Of a DNA stretch of 64,000 nt, positions 11,791-22,775 are shown in pieces (position 1 is the stretch's first letter; every line of letters starts with the position of its first letter). The notes beneath the pieces were generated by a model, which saw nothing but the letters and a program-made list of their open reading frames with translations, made no database searches and was not told where the DNA came from. A program made the translations under genes and the position numbers. Source of the DNA: Theobroma cacao (lineage: Eukaryota; Streptophyta; Magnoliopsida; Malvales; Malvaceae); the NCBI RefSeq assembly GCF_000208745.1, contig NC_030856.1, positions 17,123,429-17,187,428 on the forward strand. The letters are read 5' to 3'.

Positions 11791-12041
11791 TGTTGTTGAA
11801 TTTTCACACGAAAGCACGTTATCACAAACGAGTAATATAATGATAAGTAGAGTATCATTCCCATAGAGATTTGTTCTTAAATTTTTATTAAGTACTCAAA
11901 TATTATAAGAAAACAATCTTATTTAAGTAACCAAAATTTGTTGAATATTAATCAAAATGAAATTAAAATAAGCACTAAATTAATAAGCAGAAATAAAAGA
12001 TATTTGAAAAAGACAATAGACTCAAGACTTAGGATTTCTAG
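11791..12041 (-). mobile_element. Athila-like 3' LTR, distal segment
   Basis: Matches 47673-48025 (without the SINE there), the end of the Athila-like 5' LTR. The LTR terminus is at 11791. The LTR resumes at 27875 after the 15.8-kb insertion of element B. Confidence 0.75.
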
Positions 12042-12241
12042 TGTGAAACCTTGACCTTCATAGACACGTAACTAGAGATGGAACTTATGTTTAAAGGTTT
12101 AATTTGAGCTAATGATACTAGTTTTACATTATGTATAATTATTTTATGTCGTTATAGGAGTAGGATTCAAAAATAATTTCAATTGGGGAAGAAAGGTGTA
12201 TAATGAGTTATTGCTCTATTTGCATATGTTTTAGTATTTCA

Positions 12242-12364
12242 AGCATATCTCCCACTACAGAAGTCCAAGTGACATGATTTTTGGACCATTAGGAAGCTAA
12301 GAGGCAGGGATAAAACTTTGATGTTTACCACTTTGCCCAGTTTTGATGGGAATGTGGTCAAAAT
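12242..12364 (+). repeat. Shared LTR module, copy 2
   Basis: Forward copy from AGCATATCTCCCACTAC to GTGGTCAAAAT, lying only 200 bp from the LTR start and upstream of the TATA box. In the A, D and 24741 LTRs the block lies in the opposite relative orientation, in the 3' half. Confidence 0.75.
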
Positions 12365-12654
12365 CGTTGTTGAAATGGAAGTACTATGCTAGGAGAACAG
12401 ATTCGGATAGAACATTTGAGCGTCGCAGTGTTGGAAATTGAGAGCCGTGACCTTCACCATAATTTCCACAAATAACAAGTTTAGGGGATTTTTGAAGCTA
12501 GGACTTTTGGGTGTTACTTAAGGGACCACTTTTAAAGGATTTTGGACCTTTTCCAATGTCAAAAGAGTAAAAGATTGCACAGGAAAAGGAGGAAGTCAAG
12601 TGGCCTTGTTAAGGGCATTATTGTAATTGCATGAAGATTTAGATAAGCTTTAAC

Positions 12655-12664
12655 TATAAAAATC
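12655..12664 (+). promoter_or_regulatory. TATA box of element B 5' LTR
   Basis: TATAAAAATC lies about 610 bp into the LTR, before a CTTC-rich leader. The same box occurs at 46526-46535 (minus strand) in element D. Confidence 0.6.
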
Positions 12665-13589
12665 TCATTCTTCGAGTAGATTCTTCATTTCTCTAGTAAC
12701 TTCTTATTCACCTTCCTCCCATCTTATGGTTCTCTCCTCTTTCATGAAAGCTTCTCTCAAGCTTCTATCACTCTCCCAAACTAACCTTAATTTTTGTTCT
12801 TTACACACACTGTTGTAGGGTTTTTTTTTACTCTTTCACTCCTTCACCTTAAAAAAACCCTTAAAAGTCTTTCTTCAATACTTTCTCTCACCAGCTGAAT
12901 TCTGCAAAGAGAGAAAGAGAGGTTTCATGATAGCTTGAGGACTCTTAAGAAGAAATTTCATTATAATCCACCAAGGTGAGTGATGAATTGGGGCTGGTTT
13001 TAAGTTGTTGATAAAGGCTAATAATTAGAGTTATGAATTATGTATTGATGAAGTCGTTTATCTATTTCTAGTGTTACTAAAGTAGAGAACTGAATAGCCA
13101 ATCAAATGGTAATGGAAGATGGATAAGAAGGGCTAGTGAAGCTTGATTTTGGAAAATAGCTTTTAGAGTGATATAAATGTAAATTGGATTGGCTGTGATG
13201 TTTTTGTGCGTGATAGGTTCCAACGAGGCCCTCTGCCCCATTTGAACCATTAGGGAAGTTAGAGTCGATTAAAGGTTCAACAAATACCAGTGAGTGAACT
13301 TGCATAAAATGTTTTGGGATATACATATACATGTTTGATTGAATCCCCATAAAATGTTTTATTGGTTTTTATTCAAAAGTCGCATGGGAACAAGCCCTTA
13401 TGAAATGTTTTTATATTATCAAATTGATAGTGTGATGAATCCATACGTTTCTGCATAATGTTGATATATATATATATATAACATTGTGTGACAAATGCAA
13501 CCATGCATGTGCGGGGTGAGTGTGCACTCACCGATGATGATGATGGTGAGGGAGATGGATGGTGATACTGCTCGTGTGCACAATGTGGG

Positions 13590-13832
13590 GGAATGTACAC
13601 GATGGCATTAGCTATGCACGATGTGGGGGGATGCACATGAGTTGGTTGAGATGGGGTGTCTAGCTATGTGCACAATGTGGGAGGATGCACATGAGCTGGG
13701 TGAGATGAGGTGTCCAACTATGTGCACGATGTGGGGGGATGCACATGAGCTAGATGAGATAGGGTGTTCGGCTATGTGCACTATGTGGGGGGATGCAAAT
13801 GAGCTGGATGAGATATGGTGGTATGCTAATTG
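13590..13832 (+). repeat. 54-bp tandem repeat in element B 5' LTR
   Basis: Four units whose start (ATGTGGGGGGATGCACATGA) recurs at 13621, 13675, 13729 and 13783, exactly 54 bp apart. Because 54 is divisible by three, the array gives an 18-residue-periodic open frame, which I regard as spurious. A related array lies at 24000-24235. Confidence 0.9.
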
Positions 13833-14640
13833 ATATATGTTTAAGTATATATATACGTAATAGAGAGATCATTATTATAACATGTGATTATATGGCATGA
13901 TGAATCTTGAAAATTTCCCATTTACTTCTAAAATAATTTTATTGTAGTGAGAAACATTCTGTTTATACTACTTTGCTCGGATGATTGGTGGAAATTTCCT
14001 CTCCTTCCAATTTCATGCTGAATATGGTTCCTTCATCAGTAAATGATTTAATAACCAAGGGTTTAATGGAGGGATTTTAATAAGAACTTCAAATAAGTTA
14101 CATTGTTTTCAAATAAGTGCATCATGATTATCAACATTACTTATCATTGCTTGTTCCCTTTTTATGTTCACTCATTGAGTTTGTACTCACTGTTTTTAAC
14201 TTCATGCTTTCAGATTAGGAGCCAGTTGGAACTTAGGTTGAGGTGTCTACGTAGTTTTGTCTTTTTGGAAGGTATGTTGGCATTCAGTAGCCGTCCTTTC
14301 ACCTTGGTCGTTCCGCTGAAAGCCCAGAGTCATTTTATTTGTAAATACATATATGTGATGTACAGAACTAAAATGCAAGCCTTAGAGCATATGTATATTT
14401 TGATTGGTAAGCCACCATCAGTGGCAATCGTTAACATTATTTGGGTTAATGTGAAATGCAAGTTTGATTGCTATAACATATTAATTAGGTTCTTATAGAT
14501 TGGAAGTATGAAAGGTGACTTTAAGAATAGTTGATGGAATAATGAGTAGGATTATAAAAGTAGGCTTGCTTAGGCTTGGTGGGCTATGCCCATTGGGTTC
14601 ATGCACCAGTCACGACTCAAAAATCGGGTTACGACAAAGT

Positions 14641-14652
14641 TGGTATCAGAGC
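14641..14652 (+). other. Primer binding site of element B (initiator tRNA-Met)
   Basis: TGGTATCAGAGC lies four bases inside the 5' LTR end and is a perfect complement of the plant initiator tRNA-Met 3' end. Confidence 0.92.
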
Positions 14653-15239
14653 CCTAGGTTGTTTAGGTTATAGGACTTCTTTTTTGTTGGTCCAGCGGAG
14701 TGTCGAGTCTTTATGTGGAAACTTCAGTTATGAAGTGTGAACCGCGACACATTTTACAACCAAGTGATTGCATAGATTCCCTATCTTAGAAACCACCTTT
14801 TTCCCTTAAGTATAATTATAAACTGTGTTTAATAACAGGTGTTTGCTCTTGTCTAGGTACGAATGCCGCCTAAGACACAAGCCACCTCAAGACGAATGGG
14901 GGAGCAAGATGCTCCTAATAAGAAGACAAATAGGCCACGGGCAACAACTCTTAGGGGGCAAGGTAGACGTGGCGGGGCCACTAGGCCGGTGAGGGCAAAT
15001 GCACCTGTGGGTAGATGAAAAGAGGGATAGTTTTTGGGTGATGTGGATTAACAAGTAATTTGGGGCATTACCATCGAGGACTTGGCGGCCGGCCTACAGA
15101 GAGTTAATTGGGTTGTAGAAATGATGACAATCCGTATGGATGATATACCAAGGATAGTGGAAGGGAGACGTACAGTACAAGAATCCCCTAGTTCCCAAGG
15201 GTAGGCCGAACTCCAACATTTTGAGGTCGAGAGGGATCA

Positions 15240-15938
15240 TGTAGAGATTTCTCTTTATGATTTTCTTAAGCTTAAGCCTCCATAATTTTCAGGGTCTGAT
15301 GCATTGGAGATACTCCATATTTTCTTAGATAAGATGGAGAAAATTTGTAAAGCCTAGGGATGTTCCAATGTCCGATCAATAATGCTAGCCGCCTTTCGAT
15401 TAGAGGACATGGCGCAAGAGTGGTATAGCTCCTTATGTAAAGGCAGACTAATGGATGTAGCACCATTAACTTGGAGTGAGTTCAGTAAAGCTTTCTTAGA
15501 TTGATTTTTACCATTTAGTGTACGTAATGCCAAAGCCAAGAGTTTGAGGCATTGGTGCAGACCTCGAGTATGACAGTGTTGGATTATGACATAAAATTCA
15601 CACAGTTGTTTCGGTATGCACCCTATTTAGTTGCTATAGAGGAGATAAAGATACAAAGGTTTGTGGATGGGCTAGTGGAGCCATTGTTTAGGGCTGTGGC
15701 ATCTCGAGATTTCAATAGCTATTCCATAGCAGTGGATTATGCTCAGCGGATTGAGATGAGGACTAGTGAGAGTAGAGCTGTGAGGGATAGAGTACAAAAG
15801 GCCAAGACAGAGGGTTATCAAGGTCGTAGAGATTTCAGTAGTGGTATTTCATCTTTTAGCCGTCAGGGTCCACAAAGAGACTCACGATTGCCCCAAAAGG
15901 GGAGTGACGTGACCAGTGTCAACGTTGGACCAGGGTAG
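15240..15938 (+). pseudogene. gag: Element B gag capsid region
   Basis: The frame from about 15240 carries FSGSDALE, then EWYSSL and [11 protein letters not shown], the usual order of the plant retrotransposon gag domain, with stops at about 15283, 15355 and 15502. A frameshift near 15540 leads to an open stretch at 15552-15938 (128 codons) with [15 protein letters not shown] and [18 protein letters not shown], followed by a basic, serine-rich tail. Element D has the same block at 43037-43534. Gag would form the virus-like particle. Confidence 0.85.
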
Positions 15939-16047
15939 AAAACTTTTAATGTAGAAAGGTAGTAAAATTCTAGACAGAGTAGTCAAGTTATCCACCCTTG
16001 TGATACTTGTGGGAGACGACATAGTGGATGATGCTTATGTACTACGT

Positions 16048-16617
16048 TAGCTTGTTATGGGTGTGGTCAATCGAGACATATTAAGAAGGATTTCCCGATA
16101 GCTCATCAATCACAAGGTTCTGCTCGTGGCACCACCCAGCCAACTTCGTTTGCTCCTTTAGTTGCTGCCTCATTTGATCGGAAGGCTAGTGGATCAAGAG
16201 GTAGAGGTGTTGTTACTTCCTCTCAGGGCAGGACATCTAGGTCTGTACGTCAAAGTTCTATTGGTAGGGGCCAAACGAGGGTATATGCTTTAACACCCTA
16301 GGAGGCCCAAACATCTAATGTAATGGTCTCAAGTACTCTTTCTATTTGTAATATGGATGCTTGAGTATTGTTTGATCCTGGTGCTACCAATTCTTTTATT
16401 TCTCCATGTTTTGCATCTCGTTTGGGTAAAGATCGTGTTAGGAGATAAGAGCAATTAGTGGTGTCTACTCCTTTAAAGGAGGTATTTATGGCCGAATGGG
16501 AATATGAGTCTTGTGTAGTTTGAGTCAAAAACAAACACATTTTGGTGAATCCAGTGGTGTTAGATATGTTAGACTTTGACGTGATCTTGAGAATGGATTA
16601 GCTATCACCTTGTCATG
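16048..16617 (+). pseudogene. Element B zinc knuckle and aspartic protease
   Basis: The zinc knuckle reads [14 protein letters not shown], so its final cysteine is replaced by phenylalanine and RNA binding is probably lost. The protease follows with LFDPGATNSFIS at the active-site position, where retroviral-type proteases have D[ST]G, and LDFDVILRMD where an ILGMD-like end is expected. At least three in-frame stops (near 16300, 16363 and 16446) interrupt it. The intervening linker is serine- and glycine-rich, as in element D. Confidence 0.8.
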
Positions 16618-16940
16618 CCAGTATGGATTGTTATCATAAATTGGTTAGCTTTGATTTTCCCGGTGAACCATCGTTTAGTATTTAGGGGGATAGGAGTAAT
16701 GCTCCAACAAATTTGATATCAGTCATGGCTATAGAAGGTTATTAAGATAGGGTTGTTCAGATTACTTGGCTATTGTGAGAGATACTCAAGCAAAGGTTGG
16801 AGATATAAGCCAAGTATCAGTAATGAATGAGTTCATGGATGTATTTCCCGAGGAATTACCAAATTTGCCTCCTGAGCAAAAGATTGAATTTCCATAGATT
16901 TGATTCCTGAAACTAGACCTATATCCATACCCCATATAGA

Positions 16941-17400
16941 ATGGCACCGGTGGAGCTTAACGAGCTTAAGGATCAATTACAAGATTTGTTAGATAAAGGC
17001 TTCATCCGTCCTAGCATCTCAAGGTGGGGAGCACCTGTGTTTTTTGTAAAGAAGAAAGATGGGTCGCTTATATTATGCATTGACTATCGACAGCTTAATA
17101 AAGTGACGGTGAAGAATAAGTACCACCTTCCAAGAATAGATAATTTATTTGATCAGCTACAAGGGGCACAATGTTTCTCTAAGATAGATTTACGATCTGG
17201 GTACCATTAGTTGAGGATCCGAAATAAGGACATACCTAAGACTACATTTGAAATAAGATATGGGCACTATGAGTTCTTGGTGATGTCATTTGGGCTTACT
17301 AATGCCTCTACGGCCTTTATGGATTTGATGAATCGAGTGTTCAATCCCTATTTGGACAAGTTCGTGGTGGTGTTATTGATGACATCTTAATCTACTTGAA
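16941..17400 (+). pseudogene. Element B reverse transcriptase core
   Basis: An open stretch at 16941-17210 (89 codons) carries [48 protein letters not shown] and [11 protein letters not shown], which are RT palm and finger motifs including the first catalytic aspartate (KIDL). A stop at 17208 and a one-base loss near 17370 break the frame. The codons for the catalytic aspartate pair are still visible in the shifted frame at about 17376-17385. Upstream, 16750-16940 holds the decayed protease-RT linker. Confidence 0.85.
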
Positions 17401-17439
17401 GAGCTGAGAGGAGCATGAGTAGCATCTTAAGATAGTGCT

Positions 17440-18356
17440 CTAAACTTTGAGAGAACATCAATTATATACCAAGTTCTCCAAGTGTGAGTTTTGGCTTGAA
17501 AGTGCCAGATTCTTAGGACATGTGGTTTCCAAGGATGGGGAACAAGTCGACCCAAAAAAAGTTGAGGCAGTAGAAAATTGTCAAGGCCAACATCGGTTAT
17601 GGAGATTAGAAGCTTTTTGGGTTTGGCTGGCTATTACCATTGTTTTGTGAAGGACTTGTCCAAAATAGTCGCCCTTCTGACTAAGCTGACACGTAAAGAT
17701 ACAAATTTGAGTGGACAGATGCTTGTGAGAATAGCTTTGAAAAGCTTAAGGCATGTCTCACCACAGCTTCAGTATTAAGCCTACCGCAAAACACAAGGGG
17801 TTATACAGTATTTTGTGATGCATTGCAGGCTAGTTTACGGTGTGTATTAATGTAGCATGGGAAAGTGATTGCGTATGCATCAAGGCAACTTAAAGGGCAT
17901 GAACAGAATTACCCCACACACGATTTGGAGATGGCAGCAATTGTCTTTGCCTTAAAGATTTGGAGACATTACTTGTATGGTAAGACTCTTGAGATATATA
18001 CGTATCACAAAAGCTTGAAGTATATATTTCAACAGAGGGATCTTAATTTGCGGCAACGTGGATGGATGGAGGTACTAAAGGATTATGATTGTACTATTTT
18101 TTATCATCCTGATAAGGCAATTGTAGTAGCGGATACCTTGTGTCAAAAATTGATGGGGAGCTTGGCAGATATCTCCACAGATAAGAGATCCTTGATTAGG
18201 GAGATGTATAGCTTGGGAGACATGGGTTTGCATTTGGAAGTTTCAGAGGCAAATGCATTGCTAGCACTTTTTAGTGTGAGGCCTATCTTAATAGACTTGA
18301 TTAAGGAAGCACAAAGTAAACATGAGTTCGTAGCTAAGGCCTTAAAGGATCCTTAA
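17440..18356 (+). pseudogene. Element B RT thumb/connection and RNase H
   Basis: 17447-17650 carries [20 protein letters not shown], a hallmark downstream of the RT active site. 17578-17778 continues in a second frame with [12 protein letters not shown]. RNase H follows: FCDA near 17814, then an open stretch at 17865-18356 (163 codons) with [20 protein letters not shown] and [20 protein letters not shown]. The usual YTDHKSL reads YTYHKSL, which removes a catalytic aspartate. Confidence 0.85.
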
Positions 18357-18371
18357 TGAAGAAAAGGAAAG

Positions 18372-19628
18372 ATGTTTACGAAAGGCACAGATGGAGTATT
18401 GAGGGATGGAACCAGACTTTATGTGCCCGATAGTGATGGATTGAGGAGAAAAATATTGGAGGAAACTGACATGGTAGCCTTTGTGGTACATTCAAGGGCT
18501 ACAAAGATGTATCGAGATTTGAAAGAGACATATTGGTGGGAAGGACGTAAGAAAGATGTAGCTGAGTTCATCTCCAAGTGCTTGGTTTGTCAATAGGTTA
18601 AAGTCGAGCATCAAAGGCTTGCAAGGCTACTACTACCATTACTAGTGCCCGAATGGAAGTGGGAGCATATTGCAATGGACTTTGTAATGGATTTGCCTCG
18701 AGCTAGTGGGGCAACAACGCGATCTGAGTTATAGTAGACCAATTAACGAAATCAGCTCATTTTCTTCTAGTTAAAACAACATACAAGGCCACCTAGTAAG
18801 CCCAACTTTATGTAGACGAGATAATACGGCTGCATGGCATTCCTGTTTCTATAGTATCTGATAGGGGTGCACAATTCACCAATAGGTTTTAGGAAAAGTT
18901 ACAAGAAGCGTTGTCACTAAGTTGGATTTTAGCATGGCTTTCCACCCTCAGACTAATGGACAGTCTGAACGGACGATACAGATATCGAAAGATATGTTGA
19001 AGGCCTATGTAATAGACCTTGGGATCAGGTGGGATCGATATCTACCTTTAGTGGAGTTTCCCTATAACAACAATTTCCAAGCTAGTATCCAAATGGCACC
19101 ATTTGAAGCATTATATGGATGGAGGTGCAGGTCACCTATTAGATGGCTAGAGGTAGGAGAAAAGAAACTCTTGGGGCTTGAGTTGGTGCAGGACGTCACC
19201 GAGAAAATATGCATGATTCGACAGAGGATGTTATCGGCACAAAGTAGACAGAAATCATATGTTGATAACAAATGGAGAGACTTGGTGTTTCAAGTGGGGG
19301 ATCATGTATTTTTGAAGGCCTAGCCAACAAAAGAGGTCATGAGGTTTGGCAAGAAGGGAAAATCAAGCCCCTGGTATTTAGGACCCTTTGAGATCTTAGA
19401 AAGGGTTGGAGCAGTGGCATATCGTTTGGCATTACCGCTAGACCTTTCGAATATTCACCCCACATTTCATGTGTCAATGGTTAGAAAGTATAACCCGGAT
19501 CCATCTCATGTAATACGGTATGAAACCATCCAATTGAAAAATGATTTGACCTATGAGGAGCAACCAGTAGCTATCCTTGATCGACAAGTCAAAAGGCTCC
19601 ATTCAAAAGATATAGCCTCAGTAGAAGT
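18372..19628 (+). pseudogene. Element B integrase, broken
   Basis: 18372-18596 is the zinc-binding region, with SKCLVCQ and one histidine; the first histidine expected at ETDMVAF is lost. The core follows: MDFVMDLPR, DQLTKSAHF and SDRGAQFTNRF, in shifted frames with stops, then FHPQTNGQSERTIQ within an open stretch at 18922-19323. The D, D and E residues are therefore recognisable, but in different frames. 19339-19628 continues with FHVSMVRKYNPDPSHVI and LTYEEQPVAILDRQVKRL, the region before the chromodomain. The LTR inserted at 19629 removes the rest. Confidence 0.85.
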
Positions 19629-22296
19629 TGTCACGACCCAAATTTCGAGCCATGACAGCGCATGGGCCCAATGGACGTAGCCCACTAAGGCCAAGCAAGC
19701 CTACTTATGTGACCTATTTATCATCCATTAAAAGTTACTACAGTCATATTTCATAATCTCAATTCAAATAATAATAATAACCATTGCCAACTCGTAGTGG
19801 CATTACCCATTAAAATATACATTTATTGTCTACAACATGTATTCTAATAATTTACATAAGGTTTTTATCTACATCTCAAAAGAGAAGACTCGATTTCCAA
19901 CGGAGACACTCGAGTGATGTATAGCTTCTGAATGCCGAAACACCTACCAAGAGTTGAATCTGCGAAAACACCTCGACTCGGTTATCGACTGCCTCCTGAT
20001 CTGAAAACATGAAGTTGAAAATGGTGAGTATAAACCCAATGAGTGAACAAGGAAGGTAACAAGCAACAATAAGGAAGAATTTTAAAAAAATCATGATGCA
20101 CTTGTTTCAAAACAATGCAATTTAATTTAGTGCTTATCAAAACCCCTCATGTAACTCCTAATTGATTAAATCAATAGATGTAAGGGTCCATGCTCAGCAA
20201 AGGAATTGAAAAGTGAAACTTTAATAACATTCATGCAAATGAAGTTAAGTAGACAACGGGTCCCTGCAGCGAGAATGAATTTTCCTTGCAGCGAAGTTTG
20301 GCTCAAGTTATTAGCTAAACGAGGGTTTCTTAACTGGCCGAGGGTTTCTCACCAAACCTCTTCATTTCAAACTTAACTAATTAATTCGTTAATGTTGAAA
20401 GTCCATGCTCAACTATGGTACCAAAGAAGTGAAAAATAGGGTAGTAATTGGACAAGATAGGAAACAAAAGAAAAAGTTTTTTGCTGCAACGAGAATCTAT
20501 TCTCACTGCAACAAAATTTCTACCATAAAACAGAAAGTTTCTCGCTACAGCGAGATTCCGACAACCCTTACCCGTCCAAACCCGAGAGTTTCTCGCTGTA
20601 GCAAGAAACAGAGCACCAAGAAAAAGGTTTCCATCCTCTCAATAAAAGGCCATCCTGCTGAACTAACAAAATCAACATGAAACACATGAAAATTCCCAAA
20701 GTTCAACATGTTAAATTTCACATGCATTTCAATCATATACCATGCTTATGAGCTTTCATTTCATAAACATATATACATATATAGATACTTAGATAAACAC
20801 CAATACCACCATCATCTCACCCAGCTCATGTGCATCCCCCCACATCGTGCACATAGCCGGAGTCATCATATGCATCCCCTCACATCGTGCACAATCAATG
20901 CCATTGTGTACATCCCCCCCCATCATGCACAAGGGCACTATTATCATCCATCTCCTTCACCACCACCATCACCGGCATGTGCATCCCCTCACATCGTACA
21001 CACGGGCATTATCATCATCCATCTCCCTCACCACCGCCATCACCGGCATGTGCATCCCCCCAAATCGTGCACACACATGGTAATAATTATCACACAATAT
21101 TCAATATTTATGCACAACATATATATATATATATATCAACATAATGTAGTAGTGCATAAATCAATAACAACCACATGTCACAACATAAAGGCAATTATCA
21201 AAGGCTTGTTCCCAAGGCACTCGTTTTAAGAAAAAGTTGGATAAATCATTCAATTGTTTGTGCAAATACATTCATATTCCCAAAACAAATTTTGCAATGT
21301 AATTCACTCACCGATATTTTGTTGAGCCTTTAGCCGACTCTAACTTCCTTATTGGTTCAATTGGGGCTGTGGGACTTCGTTAGAACCTATCATCACATTA
21401 GCATTACCAATATGTCAATTTTACAAACTTGTAAGGTCTAAAAGCTATCTCTTAGCTAGCTTCCACTTGCCATTTAAGTGGCTATCTATATTTACTATCT
21501 TAACCACTCTAAAATGAATGAACATCCTACTACAAAACATTCACAAGCTTAATCATTAGCCATCCTCAACACTTAGAATCAACTTTAATTTACTACTCAC
21601 CTAGATAGCTTTGTAACTTTGAAATTCTTTCCAATAATTCCCAAGCTATTATAGGGGCTTTCTCTCTCTTTCTATATCTAAACACCTAGTTAGTGAGAGA
21701 AAGTATGGAAGTAGGATTTTTTAAGGGTTTTAAAGTGAGAGTGAAATAGCACAAAGGTTTTATGAAACAGTGGATAAAAGCATGAAAATTGGAACTAGAG
21801 AGAGAAAGTTATGGAGGCTTCATATCAAGCTTCTATGGAGGATGAAGAAACGTGAGATGAGATGAAGAAAGGAGAGGAAGAAGCTGCTAGAAGCTGATAT
21901 TTATAGCTCAAGCTTGCCCATTCCACTTGAATTAACGAAAATGCCATTAGCAAGTTAACTTGTTCTCCTTCAATCCTTGGTGAAATCAATATACCCTTTT
22001 AATACCAAGACAAGGTCGATAATAGTCTAGAGATGCTCGAGTTCACAAAACTTAAAATTTGGACTCGGGATGTAAAATGACCATTTTGCCCTTATTGTGA
22101 AAATTATTATCACTTTCATTTTTTCTTCATGTTTTCATCATTATACATCATTCATTCGACCCTTATGCCCACTTAGACCTTAAAATATTAGAAAAACTTC
22201 TTCTAGAAGCTTATTAGAGGAAATGACGACACTACCCCTCGCTCGTGTTATTGTGTTTATGCCTAGTTAGGAGCCTATAGAGGTCGAGGTCTCACA
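19629..22296 (-). mobile_element. Solo Tekay-like LTR inserted in element B pol (2668 bp)
   Basis: On the minus strand it runs from TGTGAGACC at 22296 to ...GGTCGTGACA at 19629. Flanks GAAGT (19624-19628) and AAAGT (22297-22301) form a near-perfect TSD, and the pol frame resumes directly after it. It has a TATA box at 21896-21905, a donor GTGAGT at 21600-21595, palindromic cassettes at 20250-20620 and an irregular tandem array at 20815-21080. It lacks the shared module. Confidence 0.88.
20250..20620. repeat. Cluster of CTCGCTGCAGCGAG-like palindromic cassettes
   Basis: At least five degenerate copies (for example CCCTGCAGCGAGAATGAA and TTTCTCGCTACAGCGAGATT) lie within 370 bp. Equivalent clusters occur in the other Tekay-like LTRs at 6520-6840, 25430-25790, 35060-35160, 37340-37620 and 45070-45345. 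Confidence 0.7.
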
Positions 22297-22299
22297 AAA

Positions 22300-22389
22300 G
22301 TGTTATAGTGGAATCAAACAAGTAAGGAGGTAACATGGGAAGCTGAGGAAGAGATGTGAACAAAGTATCCCCACCTCTTTGATGCTTAG
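22300..22389 (+). pseudogene. Element B chromodomain tail
   Basis: Resumes the pol frame after the LTR insertion: KVL, a stop, then SKEVTWEAEEEM, another stop, and TKYPHLFDA before the final stop at 22387-22389. The tryptophan and acidic run are typical of the C-terminal chromodomain of Tekay/Del chromoviruses, which is thought to steer integration to heterochromatin. Two in-frame stops show decay. Confidence 0.85.
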
Positions 22390-22439
22390 AGGTACGCTAC
22401 CTTATAGTTTGATTTAAATTCGGGGACCAAATTTCTTTT

Positions 22440-22451
22440 AATGGGGGAAAA
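22440..22451 (+). other. Polypurine tract of element B
   Basis: AATGGGGGAAAA lies immediately before the 3' LTR start at 22452. Confidence 0.85.
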
Positions 22452-22651
22452 TATGAAACCTCGACCTTCAAAGACACGTAACTAAAGGTGGAACTTATGT
22501 TTAAAGGTTTAATTTGAGCTAATGATACTAGTTTTACATCACTTATAATTATGTTATATCGTTATAAGAGTAAGATTCAAAAATAATTTCAATTGGTGAA
22601 GAAAGGTGTATAATGGTTTGTTGCACTATTTGGATATGTTTCGGTTTTTCA

Positions 22652-22775
22652 AGCATATCTCCTACTACAAAAAGTCCAAATGACATGATTTTTGGACCAT
22701 TAGGAAGCTAAGAGGCAAGGCTACAACTTTGATGTTTACCACTTTGCCGAGTTTTGACTGGAAGGTTGTCAAAAT
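22652..22775 (+). repeat. Shared LTR module, copy 3
   Basis: The 3' LTR counterpart of the copy at 12242, forward, upstream of the LTR TATA region. Confidence 0.75.

Larger units (their letters stand above)
12042..14636 (+). mobile_element. Element B 5' LTR (2595 bp, Tekay-like)
   Basis: Runs from TGTGAAACC to ...ACGACA and is followed by a perfect primer binding site. It pairs with 22452-24740 plus 27564-27874 (2600 bp once the insertion is removed). A TATA box (TATAAAAATC) is at 12655-12664 and a splice donor AAG/GTGAGT at 12976. It holds a forward copy of the shared module (12242-12364), a (TA)n tract near 13463 and four 54-bp tandem units at 13590-13832. No clean TSD is seen: TCTAG on the left, ATAGG on the right. 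Confidence 0.9.
12976..14856 (+). other. Predicted leader intron spanning LTR and primer binding site of element B
   Basis: Donor AAG/GTGAGT begins at 12976. The acceptor TGCTCTTGTCTAG ends at 14856, seven bases before the gag ATG at 14863. The intron of about 1.9 kb would remove most of the LTR leader and the primer binding site from the gag message. The donor is kept in eight of nine Tekay-like LTR copies inspected, and the acceptor in both coding elements. This is inference; no transcript is available. Confidence 0.4.
14863..19628 (+). pseudogene. gag-pol: Element B gag-pol pseudogene (Tekay/Del-like chromovirus)
   Basis: A decayed polyprotein gene in the order gag, zinc knuckle, protease, RT, RNase H, integrase, with the chromodomain cut off by an LTR insertion at 19629; its last codons lie at 22300-22389. 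The start MPPKTQATSRRMGEQDAP follows the predicted splice acceptor. Several stops and frameshifts break every domain, the first at about 15018. Element D carries the same gene on the other strand with nearly colinear domains. In life the product would have packaged, copied and integrated the element's RNA; this copy cannot do so. Confidence 0.9.

Noticed and set aside
13621..13833. Open frame encoding an 18-residue repeat
   Set aside because: It is a by-product of the 54-bp tandem repeat in a non-coding LTR; other copies are broken or shifted.
20815..21080. CRISPR-like repeats
   Set aside because: Units are tandem and irregular with no unique spacers, lie in an LTR, and the genome is a plant's.
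20708..21229. 173-codon open frame rich in His, Pro and Ser
   Set aside because: It runs through the tandem array and (TA)n tract of an LTR, overlaps two other frames of the same character, and has no conserved counterpart in related LTRs.
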